Positions 1 through 12,000 of a stretch of 64,000 nt of DNA are shown one piece after another (the first letter of the stretch is position 1; every line of letters starts with the position of its first letter). Origin of the DNA: JAEUNJ01 sp052035955 (GTDB taxonomy: Bacteria > Pseudomonadota > Gammaproteobacteria > Burkholderiales > Rhodocyclaceae); NCBI GenBank assembly GCA_052035955.1, contig JBPOHD010000005.1, positions 1 to 64,000 on the forward strand, read 5' to 3'. The position numbers were made by a program, and so were the translations under genes. A model generated the notes under the pieces. It worked only from the letters and a program-made list of their open reading frames with translations, had not been told where the DNA came from and made no database searches.

Positions 1-3000
1 GAATTGCCCGAGGGCGACGAGCTGTTCCAGCTGGCGGTGCTCGACGTCAGCAATCCGTCGAACACCTTCCAGGCCCTGCCCACCCTCACCGTCACCCTGA
101 AGGACGACGACGGCGACGTGGCCGGCAGCTTCACCGACGTGGTGCCGACCCTTGACGTGAGCTCCGGGCCGGTCACCGTCTCCGGCAGCATCGCCGCCGG
201 CGGCGACCAGGACTGGTACGCCGTGTCCATGGAGTCCGGCTTCACCTATGTCATCGGCATGGTCGATCCCCTCGCCTCCGCCCTGGCGCCGCAACTGCGC
301 GTCCGCGACGCCTCCGGCATCGGCCTGGGCTTCCCGGGCAGCGGCACGGACCAGGCCTGGGTCACCTTCACCGCCCCCTCGGCCGGCGTCTATTACCTGG
401 CCGCCTCGGACGTGGCGAGCAATGCCGGCGCCTTCTCCCTGACCGTCGCCGAGGCCGGCGCCCGGGTCCAGTTCGTCCCCGGCCAGTCGGTGGCCGTCAC
501 CGAGGGCAACGGCGGCGGCGTCGCCTTCGTCTATGACATCGAGCTGGGCGAGGGCGCCAGCTCGGCCTTCGACGTCGGCGTCTTCTGGCAGGTCCGGCCG
601 GTCTTCCTGCAAGGCGCCAACTTCGCCGACTTCGGCGTCAGCGTCGCCCTGCCCAGCGGCGTCGCCACCATCAGCGCCGGCCAGACCTCGACGCGGATCA
701 CCGTCACGGCCTTCGGCGACCTGACCGGCGAACCGGACGAATACTTCACGGTCCAGCTCACCGGCGCCTTCGGCGCCGAGGACCTGGGCGGCGTCGTCGT
801 CGGCGGCATCAAGGAGGCCAAGGGCACCATCCTCGACGACGATTCCCTCGGCCAGTTCACCGTCACTCCGGTGGTGCGCGAGAAGTTCGAGGGCAACGCC
901 CGCGCCGTCGACGCGACCGCCCCGACCTCGGTGACGGCGACCCCGTTCGTCTTCACCGTCGCCCGCACCGGCAGCGTCGGCAGCGCCACCACCCTGTCCT
1001 GGGTGGTGGGCGGCGAGGTGGCCGGCCAGCACGCCACGGCTTCGGATTTTGTCCCCGGCCATACCGCCGGCACCCTGGGCTTCACCGCCGGCCAGACCGC
1101 CGGCAGCTTCACCGTGATGGTCCAGGGCGATTACGACAACTCGGAACGCGACGAAGGCTTCAGCGTCCAGTTGTACGCCGGCGCCACCGCCACCGGCACG
1201 CCCATCGCCTGGTCCTGGGCCGAGATCCTCAGCGACGACGACCGCATCCTGGGCACCAGCACCGCCACGTCGACCTTCGTCGCCGGCACCGTCACCAGCA
1301 CCGCCACCTACTCGGCCGTGCCCATCGCCGTCGGCGCCGCCCTGGCCAGTTCCCGTACCCGCATCGAGTATGCGGGCGACAAGGACTGGTGGAAGGTGGA
1401 CCTGGCCGCCGGCTATACCTACCAGTTCGTCGGCGTCAATGAACCGACCGGCCTCGATCCCGTGGTCAGCGTCTTCAGCAGCGCCGGCACCCTGATCGCC
1501 TCCGACGACAATGGCCTGGGCGGACCCTGGGCACGGCTCGGCTTCACCGCCCCCACCGCCGGCACCTACTACATCGAGGTCAAGGACAAGACCGGCACCC
1601 AGGTCGGCGACTACGCCCTCGTCTCGCGGCTGGCCAGCGGCGACGACTATGCCGGAAACATCGGCACGACCGGTCGCCTGGTCGCCTCCCACCTGGGCTT
1701 CGACCGGATGGGCAACATCGAGTCCGCCGGCGACCACGACTGGCTGCGCCTCGACCTGGAGGGCGGCGTCACCTATTCCTTCCGCATGGGCGCGGTCGGC
1801 GGCAGCGGCACGGCGCCCGGCCTGACCCTGCTGCAGAGCGACATGATCGGTTCCGTGACCGCCGTGCCCGGCGTCTCCGCGGTGCTGGTGGAAAGCACCA
1901 CCCTCTTCCGCGAGTACCAGGTCACCTATGCCCCGGCCGAGCCGGGGACCTATTACCTGGACATCTCCGGCCCCGTCGGCATGTTCTGGGACGCCTACCT
2001 GGACGAGGCGACCGCCTTCAGCACCTTCACCGGGAACTACGACAACTACTTCGGTTCTCCCTACGGCGCCGACTACGGCATCGAGGCCGTCGCCCCCAAC
2101 GTTTACGAAGGCGACGTCGGCGAGCAGCAGGCCTTCTTCCACATCTACCGTACCGGCATCAGCAGCGAGGCCGGCAGCGTCGAGTGGCAGATCAGCGGGC
2201 TGTTGCCGATGGTCATCGCCGGGACAGCGGGCAACAACCAGTTGAACGGCACGGCCGGCGACGATTTTCTGCGCGGAGATGGCGGCAACGACACGTTGAG
2301 TGGTGGCGCGGGAATCGACACCGCGATCTTCGCCGGAAACCGGTCGGACTATCTCGTCTCCGCAACCGAGGCGGGTGGCATCAACGTCATCGACACCAAT
2401 CCAGTGGGTGGTGACGATGGTTCCGACGTGCTGCTGGGAATGGAAAACCTCGTCTTCGCCGATGGCGCGTATGCAGTGACTTACGGCGCGGGCGAATTCC
2501 GCGTCAATACGGTCACGGCAAACGATCAATCGAGGGCGTCGGTGATCGCCCTCGCGGATCGCGGCTTCCTGGTTGCGTGGGAGTCCAATCTTCAGGACGG
2601 CAGCCAATACGGCGTTTACGCCCAGCGTTACGATGCCGCCGGCAACAAGGCGGCGGCGCCGTTCCGGGTCAATACTTCGACCGCCAACAACCAGAATTTC
2701 GCTTCCGCCACGCCCTTGGCCGACGGCGGCTTCCTGATCGCCTGGCAGTCGATGCAGGACGGACTGACGTTCGATATCTATGCGCAGCGCTACGCCGCGG
2801 ATGGTGCGACCGTCGGCAGTGAATTCCGTGTAAATGCGACCACGGCCAGTTCGCAGTTCAATCCGAGCATTGCCGGATTGTCCGGCGGAGGGTTTGCGGT
2901 CGCCTGGACTTCCTTTGGCCAGGATCCTGACGCGTCCGACGGCGTTTACGCCCGGCTGTACGACGCGGCCGGAAACCCGGCCACTGGCGAATTCCGCGTT

Positions 3001-6000
3001 CCGACGACCTACGCGGCAAGTCAGGGCGCTGCTTTCGTAACCGCCCTGGCGGGCGGCGGTTTTCTCGTGGCATGGAACTCGAATTTGGCCGACGGCAGCG
3101 GATACGGGATTTTCGCCCAGCGCTACAACGCTTCGGGATCCGTTGTCGGCAGCGAATTCAGGGTTAACGCCACGGTGGCCAACGACCAGTGGGAGCCGTC
3201 GGTCGCCCGCCTCGGCGATGGCGGGTTCCTCGTCACATGGTATTCCAACCTCCAGGACGGATCGGGTTTCGGCGTCTACGCACAGCGGTTCGACGCCGCC
3301 GGAGCGGTCGTCGGCGGCGAATTCCAGGTCAACACCACAACGGCGAATGACCAGAGCTCTTCAGCCGTGGCGGCCCTGGCCGATGGCGGCTTCCTGGTCA
3401 CCTGGAATTCGAGCGGGCAGGATGGCAGTGGATACGGAATTTACGCCCGGCGATACGACGCCGCAGGAGTTGCGGTGGGGGGCGAATTCCAGGTCAATAC
3501 CTACACGACCTCCGACCAGAGCGTTCCTTCGGCCGTTGGCCTGGCCGATGGGGGCTTCCTCGTCACGTGGCAATCCGCCGGACAGGACGGTGCCTTGGGT
3601 GGCATCTACGGGCAACGTTACGACGCCGACGGCCATGCCATGGGCGCCCCGACTCTCGGCGCGACCACGGTGTCGGTGCCGACGGGGGCGGGATTGAATG
3701 CGGCCGATTTCGCCTTTGGACAGGCGTTTTCCGGCACCGTCTCCTTCGCTGCCGGCGAGGCCAACCAGATCATCACCGTGCGGGTGGCCGGCGACACCGC
3801 GGCCGAGGGCACCGAGCGCTTCACGGTCGGCCTGACGACGGCCCATGCCAGCTCGCCCTTCGTCACCGCCGGCGTCCTGAGCGGCAACAGCTACGCCCTG
3901 TCCGACATCCGCGACGAGGACGTCGCCAGCTTCACCATCGCCGCCGTCGCGGCCGCCCAGGGCGAGGGCGGCACGCGCCCGTTCGAGACCAACACCGGCA
4001 CCGTCACCGGCACGCCCTTCGTGTTCAACGTCACCCGCAACGGCGCCCTGGCCCAGACCGCCGCCGTGGACTGGAACCTGTTCTACGGCTCCGGCTATGG
4101 CCAGATGGCCAACGCCAGCGACTTCATGGCCGGCAGCGCCACGGCCGGCGCCATCACCTTCGCCGCCGGCCAGACCAGCCAGAGCCTCACCATCTTCGTT
4201 GCCGGCGACTACGACACCGCCCGCCAGGAACGCGACGAGTGGTTCGGCGTTCGCCTCACCACCGGCACCGGCACGGCCCTCGCCGCCGTTGCTGCCACCA
4301 CCACCACCATCCGCCACGACGACGACAACTTCATCGGCCTGCCCACCGCCACCGTGGGCGGCACGGTGCTGACGGCCCAGTCCGTCGCCGTCGGCACCGG
4401 CTTCTCGGGCAACCGGGTGCGCATCGACATGGCCGGCGACAAGGACTGGTTCAAGGTCGAGCTGGTCTCCGGCGCCACCTACGAATTCATCGCCTACACC
4501 GAATCCACCGACAGCCTCGATCCGGTGATCTCCGTCTTCCCGGCCGCCGGCGGCGCCACCGCCCTGGCCACCGACGACAACGGCCTGGCCGGCAAGAACC
4601 CGCGCCTGCTGTTCACCGCCACCACCAGCGGCACCCATTACATCGAGGTGAAGGACAAGACCGGCACCGGCACCGGCAGCTATGCCTTCGTCAGCGGCGT
4701 CCGCGGCGGCGACGCCGTGCCCGGCGACGACGGCACGAACGTCGAGCTGACGCCGAGCAACTACGGCGTCGCCCGCTACGGCGCCATCGAGGCCGCCGGC
4801 GACCAGGACTGGGTCCGGCTGCCCCACCTCACGGCGGGCATCGGCTACAACTTCCGCCTCGGCGCCCTGCAGACCGGCGCCGGCAACGCCACCGTCAGCC
4901 TGATGCAGTGGGGCAGCGTCAGCGCCGGCACCGCGCTGACCACCGTGGCCACCCTCAGCACGCCCTCCGGTGGCGACACGGCCGGCAAGGAGTACCTGCT
5001 TTCGTACACGCCGGAGAGCGACGGCGAATATTACATCGGCATTAGCGGGCCACAGGGGATGACCTGGCGGCTGGCCGCCGACGCCATGACCACCGCGGGC
5101 CTGGCCTATTCCGGCAGCCCGGCCGGCGCCGACTACGGCGTCGAGGCCCTGGCGCCGGCCGTCTACGAAGGCAATGCCAACGACCAGATGGCCTTCTTCC
5201 ACGTGTACCGCAGGGGCCGCACGGACGAGGCCGGCTCGGTGCAGTGGCGGGTCCTCGGCCTGCCCCAGGCGGGCAGCGCGGCGGCCGATCCGATGAGCGG
5301 CACGGCCGGCGACGATGCCTTCGCCGGCGGCGCCGGCAACGACACCCTCGACGGCGGCGCCGGCAACGACGTGGCCGTCTTCTCCGGCAACCGGGCCGGC
5401 TACGCCCTGTCCTACGCCAACGGCGCCGTCTATGTGACCGACACCCATTTGGTGGACGGCAACGACGGGACGGACCGCCTTGTCGGCATCGAACGCATCG
5501 CCTTCGCCGACGGCACCTTCGACATCCAGGTGCGGGCCGAAGCCCAGGTCAACGCGACCACCGCCGGCAACCAGGACTTTCCGCGGGTGGCCGGCCTGGC
5601 GGGTGGCGGCTACGTGGTGGCCTGGGGCTCCCAGGACCAGGACGGCGACGGCTACGGGGTCTATGCGCGTCGCTTCGACGCCCTCGGCAATCCGCTGGAA
5701 GAAGAAGTTCGCCTGAACGACAGCATCGCCGGCGATCAGAGTTCGGTGGCCGTCGCCGGCATGCCGGACGGAGGCTACGTGGCGGCATGGCAGTCGCCCG
5801 ATTTCGAGTTCGAGGGCATCTTCGTCAAGCGCTACTACGGCTACGGCGGCTTCTCCAGCGAATTCCAGATCAATGCCTACGGTGCCGACAAGCAGATTCA
5901 GCCCGAGGTGGCCTCCCAGGCCGACGGCGGCTTCCTGGTGGTGTGGAGTTCCCGCAACCAGGATGGCAGCAGCTATGGGGTCTATGGCAGCCGGTTCGAT

Positions 6001-9000
6001 CTCACAGGGAGTTCGACGGGAGAGTTCCAGGTCAATTCGACGACCACCAACGCCCAGATCTTTCCGTCGGCCGCCGCCCTGGCGGACGGCGGCTACGTCG
6101 TCGCCTGGGGCTCCTACGGCCAGGACGGCAGCGACTACGGTGTGTACGCCCGCCGGTATGATGCCGGCGGCAATCCCGTCACCGGCGAGTTCCAGATCAA
6201 CCAGACCGCCGCCGGCCTCCAGGACGCACCCGCGGTGGCCGGCCTCTCCGCCGGCGGCTTCGTCATCGCCTGGGAGGCCCAGGACAGCGCGACGCAGCAA
6301 TGGACGGTGTTCACCCGCGCCTACGACTCGGCCGGCGTCGCCCTCGGCAACGAGACGGCCCACGCCACCACGGTCACCTTCCCCGATCCCGACTACCTGC
6401 CCCTGCCGCGCCTCGCCGCCCTCCAGGACGGCGGCTACGTGATGGTGTGGACCAGCCTCGGCGCCGACGGCCTGGAATACGACATCGCCGGCCGCCGCTT
6501 CGACGCCGCCGGCAACGCCGTCGGCGACGAGTTCCGCATCAACGCCTACAGCAGCGGCTGGCAATTCACGCCCAGCGTCGCCGCCCTCGATGACGGCGGC
6601 TTTGTCGTGTCCTGGACCTCCGACGGCCAGGACGGCAATGCCTATGGCGCCTACGTCCAGCGTTTCGACGCCGCCGGCCGGGCCGTCGCCTCGGTCAGCC
6701 TGACGCCGAGCGCCGGCATCCTGACGGCCCAGGACTTCGGGGCCGGGCAGGCCCTGTCCGGCGTCATCAGCTTCGCCGCCGGCGAGGCCCACCAGACCAT
6801 CGGCATCCGGGTGGCCGGCGACACCAGCCTCGAGGGCCTGGAAACCCTGGCCCTGCAGTTGTTCAACGCCGCCGGTTCCGGCACCCTGAGCGCCGGGCTC
6901 CTGATGGGCTACGACACGGCCGGCAGCCTCATCGTGGACGACGAGGACACCCGCTACAGCATCGCGCCCAAGGTCTATCCCGGGCCGGGAACGGACACCG
7001 TCATCACGGAGGGCAGTTCCGGTACCACGGCGGTCCGCTTCACGGTCACCCGCAGCGGCTTCGTGGCCCGGGCCGGCAGCGTCGTCTGGCAGGTGCCGGG
7101 CAACGACAGCAGCATGGACGGGGCCGACTTCGCCGGCGGCGTCCTGCCTTCCGCCACCCTCAGCTTCACGGCCGGCGAGACGGCCAGGGAGGTGACGGTC
7201 CTCGTGGTCGGCGACACCGTCGCCGAGGAGGGCGAACGCTTCGTCGCCCGCCTGACCAACCCGGTGGGCGGCGTCGTGGTTCCGGCCGCCGGCAGCGGCT
7301 CGGCCGGCACCGTGTCGGCCTACGTCACGGTGGTCGACGACGACCGCCGGCCCTACGACGTCTTCATCGATCCCCTGACCAGCGGCTACCTGACCGCCAC
7401 CGAGGGCGCCCCCTACGTCGTCGTGCCCGTCGTGCGCACCGCCTACGGCGACGGCCCCCTCGCCTCGGCGACCGTGGTCACCTGGAGCGTCGAGTCCGAC
7501 GCCGCCGCGGCCCTGGTCGGCGGCTTCCAGGATGCGGCGCGGCCGGAGGACTTCGGCGGCAGCAGCTTCCCGGCGGGCACGATCACCTTCGCCCCCGACG
7601 AGTCGGTGGTCGAGATCACCCTGCCCATCGCCGACGACGCCCTGGCCGAATGGTCCGAGTACTACCAGATCCGGCTGAACTCGGCGAGCAACGCCTACCT
7701 GAGCGCCTCCGGCAGTTACCGCCGCCAGATGCAGATCCTGGACGACGATCTCGCCGGTTACCTGACGGATACCAGCGACTTCTACGTCTTCTCCGCCACC
7801 GCCGTGCCCTCCAGCAGCATCGCCTACGAAGGCAGCACCGGCGGCGTCACCGCCAGCCGGGTGGCCTACATCAGCCGCAACGACACGGCGGCAGCTAGCG
7901 CGGCGACGGTCACCTGGACCGTCGATTTCGCCGCCACCCGCATGGGCACCACGGCCGCCAGCGCCGCCGATTTCCTCGGCGCCACCGCCGGCACCGTCAG
8001 CTTCAGCGCCGGCCAGACGGCCGCCGCCGTCACCCTGACCATCGCCCCGGACCTGGTCGCCGAACAGAACGAGTCCTTCCGATTCCGCCTCACCGGCGCC
8101 ACCGGCGGCAACGTCGGGCCCCTGAACTATTTCAACGGCTTCATCGCCGACGACGACGTCCCCGGCTTCGGCTTCCGCTGGCTGGACTACTACGGCAAGG
8201 AGACCGCCGGCATCGTCTACATGCCGGAGGGAACCGGCGTCGGGGCCGGCCGGCAGATCGTCGGCAAGGTGCGCCGCCTGGACAGCCAGTCGGCCAATTC
8301 CATCGCCAATCCGTCCACCGTCGTCTGGAACGTGATCTCCAACTCCGGCGACGGCGGCATCAATTTCAGCATCGTGGACGGCCGTGATTTCGCCGGCGGT
8401 GCCGTGCCCTCCGGCACCCTCACCTTCGCGGCCGGGGCCACCGAGGCCACCTTCACCATCACCCTGGCCGGCGATGCCGCCGAGGAACTGATGGAGCAGT
8501 TCTCCGTCCGCATCTCGCCGACGTCCCAGGCCGTCACCAACCTGTCGACCCTGTTCACCACGCCGAGCATCATCCTGCTCGACGACGACGGCTTCGACGC
8601 CACCACCCTCGCCTTCGACCAGGACTTCTCCGCCGCCGCGCCCGAGGATGTCTTCTCCGGGACCCGCAAGGTGACCGTCCGCCGCTACGGACGGCTGGAC
8701 AGCGTCAGCACCGTCGGCTGGACGACGGTGCTCACCGGCAGCGACCCGGACGACGCCTATGCCGAGGCCAGCGACTTCATCGCCGGCGTCGTGCCCTCCG
8801 GAACCCTGAGCTTCCAGGTCGGCGAAGCCACGGCCACCATCACCCTGGCCGTGCGGGCCGACAGTACGGCCGAACTGGACGAGCGTTTCAGCCTGCGCCT
8901 CACCGACACCACCGGCGGTACCCTGGCCGCCGACCGGCCGGAATTCAGCACCCGCGACCTGGTGATCACCGACGACGACGGCCCGCCGGTGTTCAGCCTC

Positions 9001-12000
9001 ATTCCGACGGGTCCCGGCGGCGTCGGCCTCACCGGCCAGTTGTCCCCGGCCGCGGTGCAGGAAGGCGATGCCGGCACGGTGGCCAGGCTCTTCACCGTCG
9101 TCCGCTCGGGCAACACCACCGGTCCGTCCGGCATCCGCTGGGGCGTCTCCCTGGCCGAGGGCGGCGCCGGCCTGGCCGACTTCGCCGGCGGCGTGCTGCC
9201 CACCGGCAGCCTCGGCTTCGCGGCCGGCGAGTCGGTGAAGTCCTTCACCGTCGTCGTCGCCAACGACCTCCTGCCCGAGGGCCCGGAAAGCTTCCTGGTC
9301 CGCCTGTCGGCGCCGGACAACGGCGTCCTCGCCAGCGGCACCTGGGCTGCCGCCGGATCCGGAACCTCGGCCACCGTCGCCAGCGTCGCCTACGCCCAGG
9401 CCATCATCGTCGACAACGACACGGCGTCGGCCGAGTACTGGGTCGACCGCAGCATGGGCGCCTTCGCCTCCGAGGCCTCCGGCTCTGCCTCCTACGCCAC
9501 CTTCACCGTCCGCCGCGAAGGCAACAACTACACCCAGTCCACGGTCACCTGGCGTGTCGATGCCGTCCATCCCTCCCTGGCCTTCGGCATCCCCAGCGGC
9601 GCCGCCGCCCTGCCGGCCGACTTCGGCACCACGGCCGCCCTCGCCGCCTACCCCTCGGGAACGGTCAGTTTCGCCTGGGGGCAGTCGGAAGCCCTGGTCA
9701 CGGTGCCGGTCTTCGACGACGCCGTCTGGGAAGGCATGGTCGGCGAGCGCTTCGCCATCGTCCTGGCCAACGCCTCGGCGGGCACCCGGGTGCGCCCGGG
9801 CTACGAGGCGCCGCTGGACGACGCCATGACCGGCAACGTCTTCACGCTGCTCGACAACGACACCGCCTCCACCGCCGCCACCTACGCCTCCATCACCTCG
9901 GGCATGGAGACGAGGGAGAACGGCTTCTCCGGCGGCACCGTCAGCCGGGTCTACAGCGTGAGCCGCAGCGGTCCGCTGACCGCCGCCGCCAGCGTCCAGT
10001 GGAGCATCGACGCCGCCGCCCCGGCCCTGCTGCCGGCCGGCTACAACCGGGCCGACGCGGCCGATTTCCGCGGCCCGACGGCGGGCACCGTCTCCTTCGC
10101 CTCCGGATCCTTTTCCGCCAGCATCACCGTCGGCATCGCCGCCGACACGGCGGCGGAGACCCCGGAATTCTTCGTCGTCCGCCTGCAGTCGCCGACCGGC
10201 GGCATGGTCCTCGGCCCCAACGACCGCATCGTCGAGAGCATCGACGACGACGATTCGCCCAGCCTGTCGATGGCCTGGAACGACCGCTACGGCGAGCCGC
10301 GCTCGACCATGATGGGCAGCGTCACCTCCGACATCGAGGGGACCGGTCCGTCCGCCGCCAGCTTCGTCGGCACCGTTTACCGCAGCGGCAGCGCCGCCCA
10401 GGTGGCCGGCGCCGCCACCCTGCGCTGGCAGGTCGATTCCATGGCCTGGATGACGGCCGCCGACCGCCTGGCCGCCGGCGCCCAGTTCGCCGCCGGCGTC
10501 GTTCCCACCGGCACCGTCAGTTTCGCCGCCGGCGCCACGGCCGCCAGCTTCACCATCGCCATGGCCGGCGACAGCATCGCGGAGATGACGGAGAGCTATT
10601 CCGTCAGCTTCAAGCCCCTGACCGGGCTCTCCCCCACGTTCATGCCCCTGTCCGCCTCCTTCTCCGTCGAGGACGATGACGAGGTCATGCCCGGCGCGGA
10701 CCTGCCGGCGCCCTATTTCGCCTTCGACCGGGACAGCAATGCCCGGGCCGCGGAAGGCGCCGGCAGCCGCGTCGTCACCGTCCGTCGCTACGGCGACCTG
10801 GGCGGCGCGGCGCGGGTTGCCTGGGAAGTCGGCGCCGGCGCGACCGGCGGCGTCACCGCCGCCGACTTTGCCGGCGCCCGCATGCCCTCGGGCACCCTTT
10901 CCTTCGCCCCCGGCCAGGCCACGGCCAACATCACCGTCGGCCTGGCGGACGACGCCCTGGCCGAGCCCTTCGAGTCCTTCACCGTCATGTTGACGGGGGC
11001 CGAGGGCGGGAGTCTCTTCGGCCTGCCCGAATACAACACGCGGACGCTCCGCATCGACGACAACGACGGTCCGGCCCTGCTCAAGGCGACGGTCTGGGGC
11101 CTGCCCGTCGCCGGTACCGACGTCACCTTCTCCGAAGGCAACACCGGCGTCGTCAGCCAGGTCATCGCGCTCTCCCGGGAGGGCAGCCTCGCGGCCCCGA
11201 CAGTAGTGAACTGGCAGCTGGCGGCCGACAGCGCCGGCTTCTACGCCAATGCCTCGGCCGGCGATTTCATGGCGACGGCCGGCACCGTGAGCTTCGCGGC
11301 CGGCCAGACCCAGGCCTTCGTCACCGTGCAGGTGAAGGGCGACCTGATGCCCGAGCCCGACGAGTCCTTCCTCGTCTCCCTGACGGCGGCCAATGGCCTG
11401 TTCCAGGGCGATGTCATTTCCTCCATGACCTCGGCCACCTTCACCACCGGCCGCTTCGTCATCCGCAACGAGGACGGGGTGCCCGAACCGGGCAGCTTCA
11501 CCCTGGGCTTCGAGAACACGGCCGGCGCCAAGCTGGAGGGCGGTGCCGTCGCCGCCGAGGCGGCCAAGCCGGCCGCCGGCACGACCCCCTTCGTGTTCAC
11601 GGTCAGGCGCAGCACGGGCCTGGTCACGCCCTATTTCCTCAACTGGCGGGTGGACAATTCCGGCTGGGGCAACCATGCCGCGGCCGACGATTTCGCCGGC
11701 CCGACCAGCGGCGAGCTGGCCTTCAGCGCCGGCCAGACGGCGGCCCAGGTGACGGTGCTGGTCCGCGCCGACCACCAGTTCGAGGGCGACGAATGGTTCG
11801 GCCTCGCCCTGAGCGATCCCATCCACCCGGGCAACCCGGGGATCCCCGAGAACTTCTACGTCGGCATCGACAACGACGACGACTTCTTCATCGGCGCCGC
11901 CAGCGCCAGCGTCGGCGGCGGCATCGTCAGGGCCACCCCGGTGGCCGTCGGCACCGGCTTCGGCGGCGCCTACGGGCGGGCCAATTTCGCCGGTGACCAG

